From an uncultured Aquincola sp. (lineage in GTDB: Bacteria > Pseudomonadota > Gammaproteobacteria > Burkholderiales > Burkholderiaceae), in contig CAKZXL010000416.1 of the NCBI GenBank assembly GCA_937883885.1, positions 1 through 22,203 on the forward strand: a stretch of 22,203 bases of DNA, in the 5' to 3' direction. The translations under genes and the position numbers were made by a program. Below, piece after piece: positions 1 through 8,009 of the stretch. How positions within the stretch are numbered: position 1 is the stretch's first letter; every line of letters starts with the position of its first letter. Below the pieces are notes generated by a model. That model searched no databases and was not told the DNA's origin. It was given only the letters and a program-made list of their open reading frames with translations.

Positions 1-802
1 CCTGCCCGACCACACCATCTTCATCCAGATGGAAGGCACGGGCGGCCAGAGCTTCGGCGCCTTCCTGGCCACCGGCATCACGCTGTACCTGATCGGTGAT
101 GCCAACGACTACACCGGCAAGGGCTTGTCGGGTGGACGCGTGGTGGTGCGCCCCAGCCTCGACTTCCGCGGCGATGCAGGCAAGAACATCATTGCCGGCA
201 ACACTGCGCTGTACGGCGCCACCAGCGGCGAGGCCTTCTTCCGCGGCGTGGCCGGCGAGCGCTTCGCGGTGCGGCTGTCGGGCGCCACCGCGGTGGTGGA
301 AGGCACCGGCGACCACGGCTGCGAGTACATGACCGGCGGCACCGTGGCCGTGCTGGGCAAGACCGGCCGCAACTTCGCCGCCGGCATGAGCGGCGGCGTG
401 GCCTACGTGTACGACGAAGACGGCCAGTTCGCCAAGCGCTGCAACACCGCGATGGTGTCGCTGGACAAGGTGCTGCCCGCCGGTGAACAGCCGGGCGTGG
501 ACCAGCCCGCGGGCCTGCACCGCGGCCAGGCCGACGAGGTCACGCTCAAGAAGCTGATCGAGGACCACCACCGCTGGACCGGCAGCCTGCGCGCCCGCGA
601 GATCCTGGACCACTGGGCCGATTCGCGCGCCAAGTTCGTGAAGGTGTTCCCGAACGAATACAAGCGCGCCCTGGGCGAGATGGCCACCCGCGCGGCCTCC
701 ACCGCGCCCGCGCCGGACGAAGCGCCGCAAGCCGCTGCTGCCACGGCCGCCAAGGCCAAGGCTGCCGGCAAGCAAGGCAGCAAGACCGTTCCGGCCAAGT
801 GA
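1..802 (+). CDS. gltB: Glutamate synthase large subunit, C-terminal part (5' end outside window)
   Basis: This is the last ~266 codons of the NADPH-dependent glutamate synthase alpha subunit, which transfers the amide nitrogen of glutamine to 2-oxoglutarate in the cytoplasm. The frame is open from the first bases (reading [12 protein letters not shown]), so the gene begins upstream of the window. What is visible is the GXGXG beta-helix domain, with its glycine-rich turns ([50 protein letters not shown]), followed by the helical tail with the [13 protein letters not shown] segment. The final ~35 residues are an Ala/Lys/Pro-rich extension that looks disordered and is longer than I expect for this family. 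gltD follows after 29 nt, the usual gltBD operon. The assignment is firm because both the domain and the partner gene agree. Confidence 0.95.
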   Translation, partial: LPDHTIFIQMEGTGGQSFGAFLATGITLYLIGDANDYTGKGLSGGRVVVRPSLDFRGDAGKNIIAGNTALYGATSGEAFFRGVAGERFAVRLSGATAVVEGTGDHGCEYMTGGTVAVLGKTGRNFAAGMSGGVAYVYDEDGQFAKRCNTAMVSLDKVLPAGEQPGVDQPAGLHRGQADEVTLKKLIEDHHRWTGSLRAREILDHWADSRAKFVKVFPNEYKRALGEMATRAASTAPAPDEAPQAAAATAAKAKAAGKQGSKTVPAK

Positions 803-831
803 ACTGACGAGACGAAAGAAGAGCAATCGCC

Positions 832-2307
<1,476 letters not shown>

Positions 2308-2320
2308 GTCTGACCGCGCC

Positions 2321-2352
2321 AGCCGCGGCACGTCGTCGGGCGTGCCGCGGCT
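2321..2352 (+). terminator. Perfect 12-bp hairpin after gltD
   Basis: The arms AGCCGCGGCACG (2321-2332) and CGTGCCGCGGCT (2341-2352) are exact reverse complements with an 8-nt loop TCGTCGGG. The hairpin begins 13 nt after the gltD stop and lies before the mla operon, so it most likely ends the gltBD transcript. Only two T residues follow the stem, so it is not a textbook intrinsic terminator; stems with poor U-tracts are common in GC-rich betaproteobacteria. Confidence 0.75.
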
Positions 2353-2470
2353 TCACAGGTTGGAAGCGCGTTGGCAATCGCGGGATTCCCTTGCGTGCGA
2401 GAATAATTTCTCCCGCTTCCCCAGCACACCGAAGACGCGCCGCGAAGCCTTGCAGGCGCGCTGCCCCCCG

Positions 2471-3271
2471 ATGCCCGACGCTTTCATCGAGATCGATCAT
2501 GTGACGTTCGGTTATGACCCGAGCCGCAAGATCCTCAGCGACATCAGCCTGAGGTTCGAGCGGGGCCGTGTCACGGCCATCCTGGGCGGCTCGGGCTGTG
2601 GCAAGACCACGCTGCTGCGCCTCATCGGCGGCCTGGTGGGCGCCAGCTCGGGCCGCGTGGTGTTCGATGGCCAGGTGGTCAATGCCCGCGACAAGGAGCA
2701 GCTGCTGCAGATGCGCCGGCGCATGGGCATGCTGTTCCAGTTCGGCGCGCTGTTCACCGACCTCAGCGTGTACGACAACGTGGCCTTCCCGCTGCGTGAG
2801 CACACCAACCTGTCCGAGCCGCTGATCCGCGACATCGTGCTGATGAAGCTGCATGCCGTGGGCCTGCGCGGCGCGGCCAAGCTCAAGATCTCCGAGGTGT
2901 CGGGCGGCATGGCGCGGCGCATCGCGCTGGCCCGCTCCATCGCGCTCGACCCCGCGCTCATCATGTACGACGAACCCTTTGCCGGCCTCGACCTGGTGTC
3001 GATGGGCGTCACCGCCAACCTCATCCGCAAGCTCAACGACGCCACCGGCGCCACCTCGCTGCTGGTGTCCCACGACGTGGCCAAGTGCATGGAAATCAGC
3101 GACTACGCGGTGCTGCTGGCCCCGGGCGGCCGCATCGTGGCCCAGGGCACGCCCGACGAGCTGATGAGCTCGCGCGACCCCGAAGTGCGGCAGTTCGTCC
3201 GCGGCGAGCCCGACGGGCCCGTCAAGTTCCATTACCCGGCGCGTCCCATCGCCGAGGAGTTCGGCGCGTGA
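2471..3271 (+). CDS. mlaF: Mla phospholipid transport ATP-binding protein
   Basis: A 266-residue ABC ATPase that powers the inner-membrane MlaFEDB complex, which moves phospholipids between the inner membrane and periplasmic MlaC to keep outer-membrane lipid asymmetry. Visible motifs are Walker [10 protein letters not shown] (~residues 38-46), the signature VSGGMARR in place of LSGGQ (typical of MlaF-like ATPases), and Walker [13 protein letters not shown], followed by the switch histidine in LLVSHD. The frame is open further upstream, but the ATG at 2471 is chosen because homology ([16 protein letters not shown]) begins there. The stop overlaps the GTG start of mlaE by 4 nt, indicating translational coupling. 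Confidence 0.95.
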   Translation: MPDAFIEIDHVTFGYDPSRKILSDISLRFERGRVTAILGGSGCGKTTLLRLIGGLVGASSGRVVFDGQVVNARDKEQLLQMRRRMGMLFQFGALFTDLSVYDNVAFPLREHTNLSEPLIRDIVLMKLHAVGLRGAAKLKISEVSGGMARRIALARSIALDPALIMYDEPFAGLDLVSMGVTANLIRKLNDATGATSLLVSHDVAKCMEISDYAVLLAPGGRIVAQGTPDELMSSRDPEVRQFVRGEPDGPVKFHYPARPIAEEFGA

Positions 3272-4050
3272 TCGACGGCATTGCCTGGCTGGGCGCCCAG
3301 ACCCTGCGCCAACTGCGTGGCCTGGGCCATGCGTTCTTCTTCTTCCTCGACCTGCTGCTGTTTTCGCCGCCGGGGCTGCGGCGCTTTGGCCTGGTGCTGG
3401 CGCAGGTGTACGCCATCGGCTACCGCTCGCTGGTCATCATCCTGGCCTCGGGCATGGCGGTGGGCTTCGTGCTGGCGCTGCAGATGTACTACGCGCTGAC
3501 CACCTATGGCGCCACCGAGTCGCTGGGCCTGATCGTCAATCTGTCGCTGGTGCGCGAGCTGGGGCCGGTGGTCACCGCGCTGCTGTTCGCCGGCCGCGCG
3601 GGCACCTCGCTGACCGCCGAGATCGGCCTGATGAAGGCCGGCGAGCAGCTGTCGGCGATGGAGATGATGGCGGTCGACCCGCGCAGCCGGGTGCTGGCGC
3701 CGCGTTTTCTGGCCGGCGTGATCTCCATGCCGCTGCTGGCCGGGCTGTTCTCGGCCATCGGCATCCTGGGCGCCTATGTGGTGGGCGTGATGCTGATCGG
3801 CCTGGACGCCGGCAACTTCTGGGGCCTGATGCAGGCCAGCGTGGACGTGTGGCGCGACGTGGGCAACGGCATCGTCAAGAGCTTTGCCTTCGGCATCATC
3901 TGCACCGCCGTGGCGCTGTACCAGGGCTACGAGACGCAGGCCACGCCCGAAGGCGTGGCGTTTGCCACTACCCGCACCGTCGTCATCGCGTCGCTGGCCG
4001 TGCTGGCCACCGACTTCGTGCTCACCGCCATGATGTTCTCCACGCCCTGA
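3268..4050 (+). CDS. mlaE: Mla phospholipid transport permease
   Basis: A 260-residue integral inner-membrane permease of the MlaE/Ttg2B family, partner of MlaF. The GTG at 3268, overlapping the mlaF stop, is chosen as the start because the homologous sequence begins [16 protein letters not shown]; the open frame upstream only shadows mlaF. Several hydrophobic helices are visible, including an amphipathic FFFFLDLLLF segment near residue 25, YRSLVIILASGMAVGFVLALQ, the conserved LVRELGPVVTALLFAGRAGTSLTAEIG coupling region (quoted here only as LVRELGPVV and AGRAGTS), and the terminal VVIASLAVLATDFVLTAMM helix. Length and motif content are standard for the family. Confidence 0.94.
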   Translation: MIDGIAWLGAQTLRQLRGLGHAFFFFLDLLLFSPPGLRRFGLVLAQVYAIGYRSLVIILASGMAVGFVLALQMYYALTTYGATESLGLIVNLSLVRELGPVVTALLFAGRAGTSLTAEIGLMKAGEQLSAMEMMAVDPRSRVLAPRFLAGVISMPLLAGLFSAIGILGAYVVGVMLIGLDAGNFWGLMQASVDVWRDVGNGIVKSFAFGIICTAVALYQGYETQATPEGVAFATTRTVVIASLAVLATDFVLTAMMFSTP

Positions 4051-4078
4051 CGCGGCGACACCGCATCGAGTTATCACC

Positions 4079-4576
4079 ATGAATAAGAAGCGCATTGAAA
4101 TCCTGGTCGGCCTGTTCGTGCTGCTGGGGCTGGCGGGCCTGCTGTTCCTGGCCCTGAAGGCCGCCAACCTCGCCAGCTTCGGCCGCAGCCAGACCTACAC
4201 CGTCACCGCCGCGTTCGACAACAGCGGCGGCCTCAAGCAGCGCGCCGCGGTGCGCAGCGCCGGCGTGGTGGTGGGGCGCGTGACCAGCATCAAGCTCAAC
4301 AACAAGACCTACAAGGCCGTGGTCACGATGGAGCTGTTCGAGAACGTGCACTTCCCGGAAGACTCCTCGGCCAAGATCCTGACCTCGGGCCTGCTGGGTG
4401 ACCAGTACGTGGGCATCGAGCCGGGCGGCACTGAAAAGACCCTGGTGGCCGGCAGCGTCATCAAGGAAACCCAATCCGCCGTGGTGCTGGAAGACCTGAT
4501 CAGCCAGGTGCTCTTCAGCAAGGCCGCCGACAACGGCACCGCAGCACCCCCCAGCCTCGACGGGAGCCTGAAATGA
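4079..4576 (+). CDS. mlaD: Mla substrate-binding protein with MCE domain
   Basis: A 165-residue MCE-domain protein. In the family it forms a hexameric ring anchored to the inner membrane that binds phospholipid. A single N-terminal transmembrane helix (residues ~7-28, ILVGLFVLLGLAGLLFLAL) is followed by the MCE core with TVTAAFDNSGGLKQRAAVRSAGVVVGRV, shown by the GLKQRAAVR and SAGVVVGRV segments, then the LTSGLLGDQYVGIEPGG loop region and a C-terminal helix containing VVLEDLISQVLF. The start at 4079 has only a weak GAG upstream. It lies 28 nt after mlaE and overlaps mlaA by 4 nt (ATGA). Confidence 0.95.
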   Translation: MNKKRIEILVGLFVLLGLAGLLFLALKAANLASFGRSQTYTVTAAFDNSGGLKQRAAVRSAGVVVGRVTSIKLNNKTYKAVVTMELFENVHFPEDSSAKILTSGLLGDQYVGIEPGGTEKTLVAGSVIKETQSAVVLEDLISQVLFSKAADNGTAAPPSLDGSLK

Positions 4577-5349
4577 GTTTGAACCGCCACCTCTTCGCCC
4601 GCGCCGCCGCGGCCACGCTGCTGGCTGCAGCAGCGCCGCTGGCCGCGTTGGCCCAGACGGCCGCGCCGGCCGCCGGTGCCGCGCCCGGCACCCTGCCCGA
4701 AACCACCGCCGAGCCCGATGCGTCGGCCGCCACCGTGAACGACCCTTTCGAGGGCTTCAACCGCGGCGTGTTCGGCTTCAACGACGCGGTCGATCGCGCC
4801 GTGGTCAAGCCGGTGGCCACCGGCTACCAGAAGGTGGTGCCCGAGATCGTGCGCAGCTGGGTCACCAACTTCTTCGGCAACCTCGACGACGCCTGGTCGC
4901 TGGTGAACCTGGTGCTGCAGGGCAAGCCGCGCCAGGCCTACGACATGACGGTGCGCGTGACCACCAACACCGTGCTGGGCCTGGGCGGCTTCCTGGACAT
5001 CGCCACCGCCGCCGGCATCGAGCGCCACGAAGAAGACTTCGGGCAGACGCTGGGCTGGTGGGGCGTGCCCCCGGGGCCGTTCCTGATGCTGCCGCTGCTG
5101 GGCCCTTCGCAGGTGCGCGACGCCGCTGCGCTGCCGCTGGACATGACCTGGGACAACTCCTTCGTCGACCGCGAAGCCACCAAGTGGCAGCTCACCGCGC
5201 TGGACGCCATCAACACCCGCGCCAACCTGCTCACCGCTTCGGGCCTGCTCGATACCGTGGCGCTGGACCGCTACAGCTTCCTGCGTGATGCGTACGTGCA
5301 GCGCCGGCAAAGCATGGTGTACGACGGTAACCCGCCGCAACCGAAGTGA
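4573..5349 (+). CDS. mlaA: MlaA/VacJ outer-membrane phospholipid-removal protein
   Basis: A 258-residue MlaA (VacJ) homologue, which in the family removes mislocalised phospholipid from the outer leaflet of the outer membrane and passes it to MlaC. Conserved segments are NDPFEGFNRGVFGFND (~residues 56-71), VTNFFGNLDDAW, the LGLGGFLDIA stretch, and EDFGQTLGWWGVPPGPFLMLPLLGPS, seen as EDFGQTLG and PGPFLMLPLLGPS. The N-terminus is a signal peptide (hydrophobic to ~residue 27, ending AALAQ), but there is no cysteine in it or anywhere in the protein, whereas classical MlaA is a lipoprotein. The Ala/Pro-rich stretch of ~28 residues after the signal is probably a flexible linker. It is translationally coupled to mlaD; mlaC follows after a 127-nt gap. 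Confidence 0.93.
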   Translation: MSLNRHLFARAAAATLLAAAAPLAALAQTAAPAAGAAPGTLPETTAEPDASAATVNDPFEGFNRGVFGFNDAVDRAVVKPVATGYQKVVPEIVRSWVTNFFGNLDDAWSLVNLVLQGKPRQAYDMTVRVTTNTVLGLGGFLDIATAAGIERHEEDFGQTLGWWGVPPGPFLMLPLLGPSQVRDAAALPLDMTWDNSFVDREATKWQLTALDAINTRANLLTASGLLDTVALDRYSFLRDAYVQRRQSMVYDGNPPQPK

Positions 5350-5378
5350 GCGGGCGCGGGCTGCCGCGCGTTGATACA

Positions 5379-5420
5379 ACCGGCAGCGCTTGCGCCCGAA
5401 CTTGCGCCTCCGCTGCCGGT
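5379..5420 (+). repeat. Perfect 10-bp inverted repeat between mlaA and mlaC
   Basis: Arms ACCGGCAGCG (5379-5388) and CGCTGCCGGT (5411-5420) are exact reverse complements. The 22-nt loop itself carries a direct repeat, CTTGCGCC at 5389-5396 and again at 5401-5408. It starts 30 nt after the mlaA stop inside what otherwise looks like one operon. It could be a leaky terminator or an mRNA-stabilising stem that sets MlaC output; no U-tract follows. Confidence 0.7.
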
Positions 5421-5434
5421 CTGACCCTCCACAA

Positions 5435-5456
5435 GCCCCGGGCCTGAACCCGGGGC
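5435..5456 (+). repeat. Perfect 8-bp hairpin just upstream of the mlaC ribosome-binding site
   Basis: Arms GCCCCGGG (5435-5442) and CCCGGGGC (5449-5456) with a 6-nt loop CCTGAA. It ends a few bases before the AAGAAAGG ribosome-binding sequence of mlaC. With no following T-run it is more likely an RNA stem affecting processing or translation of mlaC than an intrinsic terminator. This is inference from position only. Confidence 0.65.
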
Positions 5457-5476
5457 AACAAGAAAGGTTTCGCTCC

Positions 5477-6085
5477 ATGTACAAGCCGTTCATCGCCGCC
5501 ATCGTCACCAGCGTGTCCATGGTCTCGGCCTTTGCGCAGCAGGCGCCCGACGCCTTCGTCAAGGACCTGGCCACCGACATCGTCGAGCAGGTCAAGTCCG
5601 ACAAGGCCATCCAGGCCGGCGACATCAGCAAGATCAACGCGCTGGTCGACACCCGCGTGATGCCGCACGTCAACTTCGAGCGCATGACCTCGCGCGCCGT
5701 GGGCGAGCAGCGCTGGAATTCGGCCAGCGCCGACCAGAAGAGCAAGCTGCAGGCCGAGTTCAAGACGCTGCTGGTGCGCAGCTACGCCGGCGCGCTGCGC
5801 GAAGTGAAGCCCGCCACCACCGTGGCGCTCAAGCCCTTCCGCGGTGAAGCCACCGACAAGGAAGTGGAAGTGCAGACCGAGGTGCGCGGCGTCGGCCAGC
5901 CGGTGGCGCTGAACTACCGGCTCGAGAATGCCGGCGGCAGCTGGAAGATCTACGACGTGAACGTGGGCGGCTTCTGGCTGGTGCCCAACTACACCAAGCA
6001 GTTCGCGCCCATCCTGCAACAGGGCGGCGTGGACGGCCTGCTGAGCAAGCTGGCCGAGCTGAACAAGTCGCCCGCCAAGAGCTGA
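5477..6085 (+). CDS. mlaC: Periplasmic phospholipid shuttle protein
   Basis: A 202-residue MlaC (Ttg2D) homologue. In the family it is the soluble periplasmic carrier that ferries phospholipid between MlaA at the outer membrane and MlaFEDB. The ATG at 5477 is chosen because it has a good AGAAAGG ribosome-binding sequence ~10 nt upstream and is followed directly by a signal peptide (MYKPFIAAIVTSVSMVSAFA, cleavage before QQAPDAF). The mature part carries family features such as VMPHVNFERMTSRAVG, FKTLLVRSYAGAL, LNYRLENAGGSWKIYDVNVGG (seen as SWKIYDV) and GGVDGLLSKLAELN. Length is normal. Only 7 nt separate it from mlaB. Confidence 0.94.
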   Translation: MYKPFIAAIVTSVSMVSAFAQQAPDAFVKDLATDIVEQVKSDKAIQAGDISKINALVDTRVMPHVNFERMTSRAVGEQRWNSASADQKSKLQAEFKTLLVRSYAGALREVKPATTVALKPFRGEATDKEVEVQTEVRGVGQPVALNYRLENAGGSWKIYDVNVGGFWLVPNYTKQFAPILQQGGVDGLLSKLAELNKSPAKS

Positions 6086-6092
6086 GGACGGC

Positions 6093-6377
6093 ATGCTGCC
6101 CCTGCCTTCGCGCCTGACCTTTTCGGACGCCTGCAGCGTGCTCACGCAGCTGGAAGCCACGCTGCAGGACAAGCCGGCAGGCACGCTGGAGATCGACGGC
6201 TCTTCGCTGCAGTCGTTCGACTCGTCGGCCATCGCGGTGCTGCTGGAGTGCCGGCGCGCCGCCCTGGCCGCCGGCCACGGCTTCCACGTGGTGGGCCTGC
6301 CCGGCCCGCTGGTGGAGCTGGCGGGGCTGTATGGCGTGGCGGAACTGCTGGGGCTGGAAGAGGTGGCGGCGGGCTGA
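6093..6377 (+). CDS. mlaB: STAS-domain subunit of the Mla ABC transporter
   Basis: A 94-residue single STAS-domain protein, the size of MlaB, which in the family binds MlaF and is needed for assembly and activity of the ATPase. The diagnostic STAS loop is LEIDGSSLQSFDSSAIAVLLE, here recognised by the FDSSAIAVL segment (~residues 42-50), followed by the C-terminal GFHVVGLPGPLVELAGLYGV strand-helix. It is the last gene of the mla operon. The reverse-strand PIN toxin gene ends 19 nt beyond its stop, and no terminator hairpin is visible in that gap. Confidence 0.92.
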   Translation: MLPLPSRLTFSDACSVLTQLEATLQDKPAGTLEIDGSSLQSFDSSAIAVLLECRRAALAAGHGFHVVGLPGPLVELAGLYGVAELLGLEEVAAG

Positions 6378-6396
6378 GCACACGCCCCTGGTGCTG

Positions 6397-6822
6397 TCAG
6401 ATGGTGGTGATGCGCTTGAGTGCTTCAGCCGCATGGACGATGGGAATGCCCTGGTAGCTTCCCAGCGGCAGCAGGTGCTTGCGGTCGCCAGTGATGATCA
6501 TGTCGGCGCCTGCAGCGACGGCAGCCGCGATGACCTGATCGTCGTCGACGTCCCCCGGCACGACGCGGGGAACGGTGTCAGGCTCGACCAGGGTGACGGC
6601 CTCGATGTAGTCGATCAGCATCTCGTGCGGCGTCTTGTCGATCAGCGCCAGCCGCTTGGTGGCCGAGGGCCTTGTGAGCACGTCGGCCAGCTCGTCCAGG
6701 AGTGCTGTGCTGCTGCACAGCTCGATGTCCGAGCGCTGACCGATGGTGGCGAGCAGAGCATGGGGTGTACCGCCCCACAGCAAAGCCGACAGCACGATGT
6801 TGGTGTCAAGAATGATCCGCAC
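6397..6822 (-). CDS. PIN-domain toxin (putative toxin-antitoxin ribonuclease)
   Basis: A 141-residue PIN-domain protein of the COG1569-like toxin family, predicted to be a metal-dependent ribonuclease held inactive by its antitoxin. The acidic active-site residues are visible: D6 in VRIILDTN, E44 in LLDELADVL, the D93-D95 group in DVDDDQVIAAA, and D114 in ITGDRKHL. The GTG at 6822 is chosen because the PIN fold starts with the strand VRIILDTN; longer readings only shadow the antitoxin gene. It overlaps the antitoxin by 17 nt, typical of a co-translated pair. It is convergent with mlaB and sits between mlaB and hexR, so the pair looks like an insertion into an older gene order. The exact RNA target cannot be predicted. 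Confidence 0.88.
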   Translation of the reverse strand: MRIILDTNIVLSALLWGGTPHALLATIGQRSDIELCSSTALLDELADVLTRPSATKRLALIDKTPHEMLIDYIEAVTLVEPDTVPRVVPGDVDDDQVIAAAVAAGADMIITGDRKHLLPLGSYQGIPIVHAAEALKRITTI

Positions 6823-7084
6823 CCGGGCCTCTGGCCGGTTGGTTGGCGGACCTTGCTCGCCGCTCTGCCCGAGCTGCTCCCAACTCTGCGGCGATATCGT
6901 CTTCATTGAGGGGCGGTGCGCCAGCGGCTTGCAGAGCTGGGGCCACGGCAGCCAGTCGTTCGAGCGCGGATCGCTTCCTCGACTTGGCGGCCAGAAACTC
7001 AACGAAATCTTCCACTTCCGCGATCTGCTGTGGCGACAGCGTGCGGATTTTCGACATCAGGCTTTGCTCGCCTCTTGCAGTCAT
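6806..7084 (-). CDS. Antitoxin partner of the PIN toxin (DUF2281-like)
   Basis: A 92-residue acidic/basic small protein directly upstream of, and overlapping, the PIN toxin gene. The segment LSPQQIAEVEDFVEFLAAK resembles the N-terminal helix of DUF2281-type antitoxins that pair with PIN toxins. The C-terminal half (LNEDDIAAELGAARAERRARS) is charged and probably wraps the toxin. The start at 7084 has a GGAG ribosome-binding sequence 7 nt upstream. An internal ATG at 7057 (MSKIRTLSPQQ) is where homology is strongest and is an alternative, with a poorer upstream signal. A short inverted repeat ATCC-ATTA-GGAT lies just upstream (7125-7136) and could be an autoregulatory site, which is weak evidence. 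Confidence 0.72.
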   Translation of the reverse strand: MTARGEQSLMSKIRTLSPQQIAEVEDFVEFLAAKSRKRSALERLAAVAPALQAAGAPPLNEDDIAAELGAARAERRARSANQPARGPGADHS

Positions 7085-7139
7085 CGTCGGTCTCCAGGTT
7101 CGCATCGCACGGCAGTGACCAACCATCCTAATGGATCGA

Positions 7140-8009
7140 TTACCCCCCCGGCGCCGCGTAGCGCTTGGCGCGCAGATTGCGCTTGATCTCCTGCAGCATC
7201 GGCCGCAGCGTGGGGCCCAGGCGCAGGGCCACGCCGGTGGTCAGGATGTCGATGATCAGCAGGTGCAACAGGCGCGAGACCATCGGGCTGTAGCGGTCGT
7301 GGTCTTCGGGGTGGTCGGCGGCCAGCAGCACCTGCTGGCTGGCGGTGGTCTGCTGGGCCAGCGGTGAATCGCTGGCCGTCACCACGATGGTGATGGCGCC
7401 CTTGCGGCGCGCGATCTCGGCCACGTCGATCAGGTCGCGGCTGCGCCCCGAGTTGCTGATGATCACCGCGCAGTCGCCCGGCTGCAGCATGGTGGCGCTC
7501 ATCACCTGCACATGGCCGTCGCTCACCGCGGTGGCGTACACGCCCAGGCGGAAGAACTTGTGCTGCGCATCCTGCGCCACGATGCCCGAGTTGCCCACGC
7601 CGTAAAAGTCGATGCGCCGGCCTTCGCGGCCGGCCTGCGCCAGCGCGCTGATCGCCCGCTCGAAGGCGTGGCTGGCAGCGGCATTGCGGTAGTGCAGCAG
7701 CGCGCTCACCGCGTTGTCGATCACCTTGACCACCACGTCGCCGGCCTTGTCGTCTTCATCGACCGCGCGGTGCACGAAGGGCACGCCTTCGTTCACCGTG
7801 CCGGCCAGCTTGAGCTTGAAGTCGGCCAGGCCGTCGTAGCCCACGCTGCGGCAAAAGCGCACCACGGTGGGCTTGCTCACGTGCGCACGCTCGGCCAGCT
7901 CGGTGACGGGCAGGCTGGAGAAGCTGCGGGGGTCGGCCAGCACCAGGCGCGCCACCCGCTGCTCGGCCGGCGGCAATGCAGGGATCGACGCCTTGATGCG
8001 GTCCAGCAT
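7140..8009 (-). CDS. hexR: HexR-type transcriptional regulator (RpiR family)
   Basis: A 289-residue RpiR-family regulator with an N-terminal HTH domain (residues 1-77; helix pair around VTELAERAHVSKPTVVRFCRSVGY, seen as VSKPTVVRFCRS) and a C-terminal SIS sugar-phosphate-binding domain (~120-255; FYGVGNSGIVAQDAQHKF, IISNSGRSRDLIDVAEIAR, ITIVVTASDSPLA). HexR proteins sense 2-keto-3-deoxy-6-phosphogluconate and control glucose catabolic genes in proteobacteria. The ATG at 8009 is preferred because it overlaps the zwf stop by one base (TGATG) and matches the usual MLDRIKA start; a GTG at 8012 would add one residue. Being cotranscribed with zwf, with an operator-like palindrome at the zwf promoter, it is probably autoregulated. 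Confidence 0.9.
   Translation of the reverse strand: MLDRIKASIPALPPAEQRVARLVLADPRSFSSLPVTELAERAHVSKPTVVRFCRSVGYDGLADFKLKLAGTVNEGVPFVHRAVDEDDKAGDVVVKVIDNAVSALLHYRNAAASHAFERAISALAQAGREGRRIDFYGVGNSGIVAQDAQHKFFRLGVYATAVSDGHVQVMSATMLQPGDCAVIISNSGRSRDLIDVAEIARRKGAITIVVTASDSPLAQQTTASQQVLLAADHPEDHDRYSPMVSRLLHLLIIDILTTGVALRLGPTLRPMLQEIKRNLRAKRYAAPGG

Noticed and set aside
2402..2407. AATAAT as -10 box of the mla operon promoter
   Set aside because: It matches 5 of 6 bases, but the only good -35 (TTGGCA, 2371-2376) is 25 nt away, so no proper promoter can be called; transcription may still start here.
6822..7002. Longer N-terminus for the PIN toxin (start at 7002 or an internal ATG)
   Set aside because: The added residues only shadow the antitoxin gene and lie outside the PIN fold, which starts with VRIILDTN.
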